NCBI GenBank assembly: GCA_022013615.1
Contig: JAKLQB010000015.1
Location: forward strand, 1-8,672
Length of the DNA: 8,672 nt
DNA from: Desulfobacterales bacterium
Lineage (GTDB): Bacteria; Desulfobacterota; DSM-4660; Desulfatiglandales; Desulfatiglandaceae
Reading direction: 5' to 3'
Part shown: piece after piece, positions 4,671-8,672 of the stretch
Layout: the number at the start of each line of letters is the position of its first letter
Position numbering within the stretch: the stretch's first letter is position 1
The notes under the pieces: model-generated
What the model saw: only the letters and a program-made list of their open reading frames with translations
Told to the model about the DNA's origin: nothing
Database searches by the model: none
Made by a program: the position numbers and the translations under genes

Positions 4671-7207
4671 CAGGATTGCCTTGCCTCAATGTCCATAAAA
4701 AATTCATGCATGTCTTCGGAATCAAAAGGCGTGATTCTCTTTAGAAGTTCTCCTGCACTTGCCTGTTTCAAATCCATCTCGATATATTTATGTAGCGGGA
4801 TACAGGGACGAAAATCCTCCGGAAAATAATCAGGGAAATCAAAAGGAACGGGTCGCGGGTGTCCTCGAAAAAGCTCCAGCAATTTCCGTTCAAGTCTTGG
4901 AGGTAGGTCGTAGGCTTTCAAAATAAGGCTGTCCATTTCCATCAGTGTTTGAGAGCAATCTTGAATGTTTGATCCCACAACCGTTTCCTCCTTAAGGCTT
5001 GATCTAAGTGCCTTATAATACTTTGCAAGATAGGTGATCCTTTTTTCATCGATCATCTGTGTTAATGGTATAGGAATTTGCTCTAAAGCCCTAATTCGAT
5101 TATCACGCTTGCCACCCTTTGAAAATAGCGCAGCATTAGCTAAGGGGGAATTAACAAGTGCTGAAAGCACCTCGATATTGATATCTGTTTTCGGCCAAAT
5201 CCCAATGAAATTTTGATAACAAACTAAACCGGCTGAATCCGGATAAGCCACGATCCGCCATGGGCCACGGCGAATAATATGCCGATTTACGATAGCCTTC
5301 GGTTTGTCCCAAGGAAAGAAGTGAGCTTTTCTTCGACGAAACTTTTCATCTACGTTGAGATATATAAATCCTTGAGCCCAGAATGGTTCGAGTTTACCCG
5401 GAACTTTATCTAATCCTTTTCTGAACTTAGATTTTGGTTCAGAGGCCACCAAGACGCCTATATTCTTTTCGAGTGGCCGATTCCACTGAATCCCTTGGTG
5501 AAATATAGCAATATCCTCGAAGCGAGGGTAATCCTTAAGCCAATCCCAAATCTCCCAAAGGGGTGGATTCCAGAGTCTAGAGGGAGGGGTGTGAATAGAC
5601 CGACTTAGGTCTCTGCTAACTGCTTTCGGCAACCGACCTATTTCGAGGAAAGACTTTCTATCGTTTTCCCTCACCCAGAACGTCTTAGTAGAAATATTCG
5701 CTTTAGTGGATTCGTTTCTCTCTGAGGCAAGGACGAGCATGGTTTCCTGATCAGAGAATGCGAAGATACGATCTGGCAGGGCTATGGTTTCTATGTCCCT
5801 GTAGTTCCGAGCTATCCTGTCTTGAAGATCAGAATATTTCTCACCTAAAATGGCTGATTTTGGCAAAACAAAGCCCAACATGTCTGGTGGATGTTCGAGG
5901 ACTCTGCGTAATACCTCATAAGGCTTATGGACACTCTGGGCATTGTCCCTGTAACGATTTCTCTCGGCCAGGGTGAAATCTTCGAATGGGGGGTTGCAAA
6001 GCACGACTCGGGACGTTTTCAGTTCCTTCTCAAAAGCATCGCTGCAAAAAATATCCTCGCCTATAATATGCCATCCGTCCGGATTGGGATAGTCCGCCAA
6101 CATGAGAGATAGGCGACACACCTCAGCTGCGAAAGTGTCAAGCTCAATAGCTGTCAATCGGTCTTTCAGATAGCCATGTCTCTGCTGGTCTGTCCACGAA
6201 GCCGGTAATAATTCTCGTAGGCGACGGAGGGCAGCAACCAAAAAAACGCCATGGCCGGCGCAAGGCTCCAGTACGTAGCGCGCACCAAGCGGCAATGACT
6301 CAAACGGGAGACGATCCACCATAAGCTCAGCTATTATGGAAGGAGTGCTGTGTGTGCCAAATTGTTTCCTGGTTTCCTTCCGAATGAGAGTGTTTTCATA
6401 AATAAAAGCCAGATCTTCCACGGAAAGGTTTTGAAAGTTAAAAGCGCTCCGGAATCTATCCCACACAACTTGTTGCGTGTTGGGTTCGTCCAGAATCTTC
6501 TGAGTTTCAGCTTCGAAAGGCCCATAAAACTCCTGGACTCTGTCAATGATAATATTTGCATCAGGAGTGGACCAATCTCCTGGATGATTTCTGTCATTAA
6601 ATATCTTTGCCGCGAGGAAGCGAAAAACAAGACGAAAAAGAGAGGTCTCCTCGGGCTTAGTTCCTGATGTGCTTTGATAAGAAATGATAGCTTTGCTAAG
6701 TATATCCTTTAGCAATCGATCCAGTTTTCTATGGATCATGCCTTTAAGAGCAGGCAGAAGGCCCGTATCAACAAAATCGAGCTGATAGGGCTCCGTCAAT
6801 GGAGTGATAGCCTTGGCGCGAAAAATAGCTTCAGGGCTCCACTTCTTTCTATTTACCTTAAAGGCTTGGTGAATATCTCTGGCCGGTATTGACTCTAAAA
6901 AGACGGCTTCTCCGGTGGCCTGAACACGGTAGCGGTCAAGATGGTCTGGAAATGCCTCGAAAAACATTGGGGCGCCCAGGGTTCGATAGACCGAAATATT
7001 CTTGGGACCCGACTGACCATTTGCTGTCAAAACCCCGATGCAAGCATTGCGGTAGGAAGGCGGCCATTGCGCGAATGCCGCTAAAGGGATATTCAGATCT
7101 CGAGTTCCAGAAGTAGCTGCATCATCGAAGGCATAATGTTCCTGTAATAGGTTGTGTAAATAACCCAACCCTCTCAATTCATTGCGGATAGTGCTTAAGA
7201 CGCTCAT
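4670..7207 (-). CDS. N6-adenine DNA methyltransferase, Eco57I/type IIG-like
   Basis: A large (845-aa) DNA adenine methyltransferase transferring a methyl group from SAM to adenine N6 in a specific site. Numbering from the chosen start: a QFGTHSTPSIIAELM segment (about 282-296), as precedes the catalytic domain in type I and Eco57I-like enzymes; motif I VLEPCAGHG (312-320) for SAM binding; an acidic IELD (354-357); GEDIF (383-387); and the catalytic NPPF (405-408). The C-terminal third (about 565-790) looks like a target recognition region, with IFHQGIQWNRPL, LVNSPLANAALFS and LEQIPIP signatures followed by an MDSLILKAYDLP helix. The first 280 residues match no domain I recognise, and I see no clear PD-(D/E)XK motif. 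A GTG start at 7276 would give 868 residues but overlaps the regulator gene; the ATG at 7207 has GGAGG 8 nt upstream and is preferred. The gene starts 34 nt after the regulator and overlaps the PIN gene at its stop. Confidence 0.85.
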   Translation of the reverse strand: MSVLSTIRNELRGLGYLHNLLQEHYAFDDAATSGTRDLNIPLAAFAQWPPSYRNACIGVLTANGQSGPKNISVYRTLGAPMFFEAFPDHLDRYRVQATGEAVFLESIPARDIHQAFKVNRKKWSPEAIFRAKAITPLTEPYQLDFVDTGLLPALKGMIHRKLDRLLKDILSKAIISYQSTSGTKPEETSLFRLVFRFLAAKIFNDRNHPGDWSTPDANIIIDRVQEFYGPFEAETQKILDEPNTQQVVWDRFRSAFNFQNLSVEDLAFIYENTLIRKETRKQFGTHSTPSIIAELMVDRLPFESLPLGARYVLEPCAGHGVFLVAALRRLRELLPASWTDQQRHGYLKDRLTAIELDTFAAEVCRLSLMLADYPNPDGWHIIGEDIFCSDAFEKELKTSRVVLCNPPFEDFTLAERNRYRDNAQSVHKPYEVLRRVLEHPPDMLGFVLPKSAILGEKYSDLQDRIARNYRDIETIALPDRIFAFSDQETMLVLASERNESTKANISTKTFWVRENDRKSFLEIGRLPKAVSRDLSRSIHTPPSRLWNPPLWEIWDWLKDYPRFEDIAIFHQGIQWNRPLEKNIGVLVASEPKSKFRKGLDKVPGKLEPFWAQGFIYLNVDEKFRRRKAHFFPWDKPKAIVNRHIIRRGPWRIVAYPDSAGLVCYQNFIGIWPKTDINIEVLSALVNSPLANAALFSKGGKRDNRIRALEQIPIPLTQMIDEKRITYLAKYYKALRSSLKEETVVGSNIQDCSQTLMEMDSLILKAYDLPPRLERKLLELFRGHPRPVPFDFPDYFPEDFRPCIPLHKYIEMDLKQASAGELLKRITPFDSEDMHEFFMDIEARQS

Positions 7208-7215
7208 CTTGACTG

Positions 7216-7220
7216 CCTCC
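7216..7220 (-). promoter_or_regulatory. Ribosome binding site deciding the methyltransferase start
   Basis: GGAGG on the minus strand lies 8 nt before the ATG at 7207, in the gap after the regulator stop. The upstream in-frame GTG at 7276 lacks a comparable site and would overlap the regulator, so the shorter protein is preferred. Confidence 0.7.
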
Positions 7221-7241
7221 GCTGATTTGTCTCGTATGCCG

Positions 7242-7700
7242 CTACCCAAGGGGGAAAGCAGTGACTTTTTTTCCACCCGCTAAAAGACCTGATCGCTTTA
7301 CAAGAGAACCGTCGTAATTTTGCAACCTAACTACCTCTGCACCAATTTGCTCCGTATCAAAACGGAAATAGTGCTGTCTCGTTATGGCACTGAAGTATTT
7401 CCCTTTCTCAACAACAATCATATCTACCCCATCAGTGTAGATGATCAGACGAGAAAGGGGTTCATCATCCGGCAACATTGCAGAAAGATTCCTTATGCCT
7501 TCTCTTACCTTTTGGAGACTTAACCCTCTTCTTTTCAATGAAACCAATACTCGTAACTTGACAATATCTTTAAAAGAATAAAAAGAAGACTTCCCCATTC
7601 TTTCCGGAGAAATAAGATTAATTCTGACCCAATATTTCAGTTGATTAAGGCTCGATCCAGTCAGTTTTCGGACCAGTTTTGTTGGATAAATATTATTCAT
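7242..7700 (-). CDS. MerR-type helix-turn-helix regulator, first gene of the methyltransferase-PIN operon
   Basis: A 152-aa DNA-binding protein. The N-terminal 70 residues form a MerR-like winged helix: YPTKLVRKLTGSSLNQLKYW (helix-turn-helix), SFYSFKDIVKLRVLVSLKRRG, then a SLQKVREGI helix. The C-terminal half (about 80-130, with LIIYTDGVDMIVVEKGKYFS) is a short beta-rich segment rather than a cysteine-bearing metal site or a drug-binding domain, so it is unlike classical MerR sensors. Similar short MerR-headed proteins accompany toxin or restriction genes in my recollection. It probably controls its own operon: a promoter (7748-7776) and a 12-bp inverted repeat (7709-7749) sit directly before it. 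It has no obvious ribosome binding site before the ATG at 7700, which is odd and may mean weak or structure-dependent translation. It could also be the antitoxin-like partner of the PIN protein; that is inference. Confidence 0.8.
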   Translation of the reverse strand: MNNIYPTKLVRKLTGSSLNQLKYWVRINLISPERMGKSSFYSFKDIVKLRVLVSLKRRGLSLQKVREGIRNLSAMLPDDEPLSRLIIYTDGVDMIVVEKGKYFSAITRQHYFRFDTEQIGAEVVRLQNYDGSLVKRSGLLAGGKKVTAFPLG

Positions 7701-7708
7701 TATATTTT

Positions 7709-7749
7709 TTGGTTGAAAAATTGGAAAATATCAGGCTTTTTTCAACCAA
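7709..7749. promoter_or_regulatory. 12-bp inverted repeat, candidate operator or 5'UTR hairpin
   Basis: ttggttgaaaaa (7709-7720) is perfectly inverted as tttttcaaccaa (7738-7749) with a 17-nt spacer. It lies 8 nt before the regulator's start codon, and its outer arm touches the -10 of the predicted promoter. It could bind the MerR-type protein for autoregulation, or fold in the mRNA just before a start that lacks a ribosome binding site. The symmetric operator at the start point is the simpler reading. Confidence 0.5.
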
Positions 7750-7776
7750 TTTAAACCTAAAAAGATTCGAGGTCAA
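7748..7776 (-). promoter_or_regulatory. Sigma70-like promoter for the regulator-methyltransferase-PIN operon
   Basis: On the minus strand TTGACC (7776-7771, 5 of 6 matches) is followed by a 17-nt spacer and TAAATT (7753-7748, 4 of 6). Transcription would start near 7741, inside the inverted repeat, about 40 nt before the regulator's ATG. A TATAAT that overlaps the ATG itself (7704-7699) has no good -35. Confidence 0.45.
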
Positions 7777-7915
7777 GAACAAAGCTATGGCTGACATAAG
7801 GATGAGCATATGGAACCGGGGTGTTGGTTCTAAAACAATTTTATAACTTGATCTTTCTCTCATTCATTTTGTACCATCAAATTGTAAGATCCTTATCTGA
7901 AATTGACAGTTCCTT
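7777..7915. other. Divergent intergenic region
   Basis: This AT-rich spacer lies between the minus-strand regulator operon and the plus-strand radical SAM gene. I see no gene, RNA or strong hairpin in it. A promoter for the plus-strand gene should lie here, but no convincing -35/-10 pair can be picked by eye. Confidence 0.4.
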
Positions 7916-8672
7916 ATGAAAAGATATCGCGATTATAATAGTTATCTAAGAGAAATCTTCGGAGAACGAGTTCAAAAAATCTCCCTGGACGCCGGGCTGG
8001 GCTGCCCAAATCGGGATGGAACCATTTCCCGAAAAGGCTGTATCTTTTGTGACCAGCGAGGCTCCGGAACAGGTGCATTGATCAACCACGGGCTTTCGGT
8101 TGATCAACAGAATATCCGTGCCCGGAAGTTTATTCAAAAGCGCTACGGGGCCAAAAAATTCATCGCTTATTTCCAATCCTTTACCAACACCTATGCCCCC
8201 CTCTCTGACCTGAAAAGGCTTTACGATCAGGCGTTGACCCAGGATGATATAGTAGGCCTTTCGGTGGCCACAAGGCCGGATTGTGTAGACAGGGATATCT
8301 TGGAACTTTTGGGGTCTTATCAACGGGACTATCTGGTTTGGATTGAATACGGTTTGCAGTCAGCCCATCACAGGACCCTTGACCGGATCAACCGTGGGCA
8401 TGATGTGGAATGTTTTGAACGCAGTGTATCCATGGCCAATGAATATGGACTAAACATCTGTGCACACATTATACTGGGCTTGCCCGGTGAAAATCGCGAA
8501 ATGATGCTGCAAACCGCCCATTTTCTATCCGGCCTTCCTATCCATGGGGTCAAGATCCATTTACTATATGTGGTCAAAGGGACACCCTTGGCCGAATTAT
8601 ACCAGAAAAACGAAGTTCGCTGTCTGGGACAAAAAGAGTATGTGGATCTTGTCGTGGATTTCCTGGAGTTAC
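7916..8672 (+). CDS. YhcC-type (TIGR01212) radical SAM protein, 3' end outside window
   Basis: An open frame of 252 codons starting MKRYRDYNSYLREIFGERVQ and still open at the window edge. The order KISLDAGLGCPNRDGT, GCIFCDQRGSG, FIAYFQSFTNTYAPL, GLSVATRPDC, YLVWIEYGLQSAH, INRGHD, HIILGLPGE and VKIHLLYVVKGTPL is that of the YhcC/TIGR01212 radical SAM family. The cluster cysteines are C30, C42 and C45 (CX11CX2C, the spaced form typical of this family). Family members are about 300-310 residues, so perhaps 50-60 are missing. Exact function is not established; it is a widespread cytosolic enzyme in many anaerobes. No strong ribosome binding site precedes the ATG, though the match begins right at this methionine. 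It is transcribed away from the methyltransferase operon and appears unrelated to it: likely core genome at the edge of the island. Confidence 0.93.
   Translation, partial: MKRYRDYNSYLREIFGERVQKISLDAGLGCPNRDGTISRKGCIFCDQRGSGTGALINHGLSVDQQNIRARKFIQKRYGAKKFIAYFQSFTNTYAPLSDLKRLYDQALTQDDIVGLSVATRPDCVDRDILELLGSYQRDYLVWIEYGLQSAHHRTLDRINRGHDVECFERSVSMANEYGLNICAHIILGLPGENREMMLQTAHFLSGLPIHGVKIHLLYVVKGTPLAELYQKNEVRCLGQKEYVDLVVDFLEL

Noticed and set aside
6334..6667. Frames of about 100 codons on both strands
   Set aside because: Both overlap the continuous methyltransferase frame and have no features of their own.
7207..7276. GTG start of the methyltransferase at 7276
   Set aside because: It would overlap the regulator by 35 nt and lacks a good ribosome binding site, whereas the ATG at 7207 has GGAGG at ideal spacing.
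7946..8577. Minus-strand frames of 125 and 69 codons
   Set aside because: They are antisense to the clearly recognisable YhcC-type radical SAM gene on the plus strand.
1..8672. CRISPR array, tRNA or rRNA genes, attachment sites
   Set aside because: No regularly spaced repeats with unique spacers, no tRNA-like cloverleaf and no rRNA sequence were noticed anywhere in the window; no att-like direct repeats beyond CTAG flank the elements.

Overview
The window is a piece of bacterial chromosome, probably from a Gram-negative anaerobe-type genome. I lean towards Desulfobacterota or a related deltaproteobacterial lineage, from the general look of the genes and intergenic DNA, with low confidence. 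It has the mixed character of an accessory or defence island: restriction-modification genes, a PIN-domain nuclease, a broken insertion sequence, a gene fragment, and patches of different base composition. The one gene that looks like ordinary core genome is the radical SAM gene entering the right end.

Layout, left to right. Positions 1-428 hold no intact gene. They carry a short tandem 8-nt repeat and, on the minus strand, a 41-codon fragment that matches the start of a type I methyltransferase subunit (HsdM) and then diverges. Positions 429-2103 (minus) hold two overlapping GC-rich genes: an unrecognised 326-aa, probably helical protein, followed by a 240-aa radical SAM enzyme with an extra C-terminal cysteine group. 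Positions 2216-4096 are an IS1182-family element flanked by CTAG on both sides; its transposase is split into two frames exactly at a 20-nt GC-rich perfect palindrome. Positions 4161-7700 (minus) form a tight three-gene operon: a MerR-type regulator, a large N6-adenine DNA methyltransferase of the Eco57I/type IIG-like kind, and a VapC-like PIN nuclease whose start codon overlaps the methyltransferase stop (TGATG). A sigma70-like promoter and a 12-bp inverted repeat precede the regulator. Divergently, at 7916, a YhcC/TIGR01212-type radical SAM gene starts on the plus strand and runs off the window.

The most interesting reading is that the IS landed inside what may have been one continuous minus-strand gene run. 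Removing the IS with one CTAG copy joins a short ORF (strong ribosome binding site, 36 nt after the PIN stop) to a stop codon that is immediately followed by a second short ORF, then the 326-aa gene and the radical SAM gene. Short peptides next to a radical SAM enzyme with a Twitch/SPASM-like cysteine group are reminiscent of peptide-modification (RiPP) loci, but ORFs of 16 and 20 codons can arise by chance and this is only a hypothesis. The regulator-methyltransferase-PIN cassette is the better supported candidate for an uncommon defence or toxin-antitoxin-like system.
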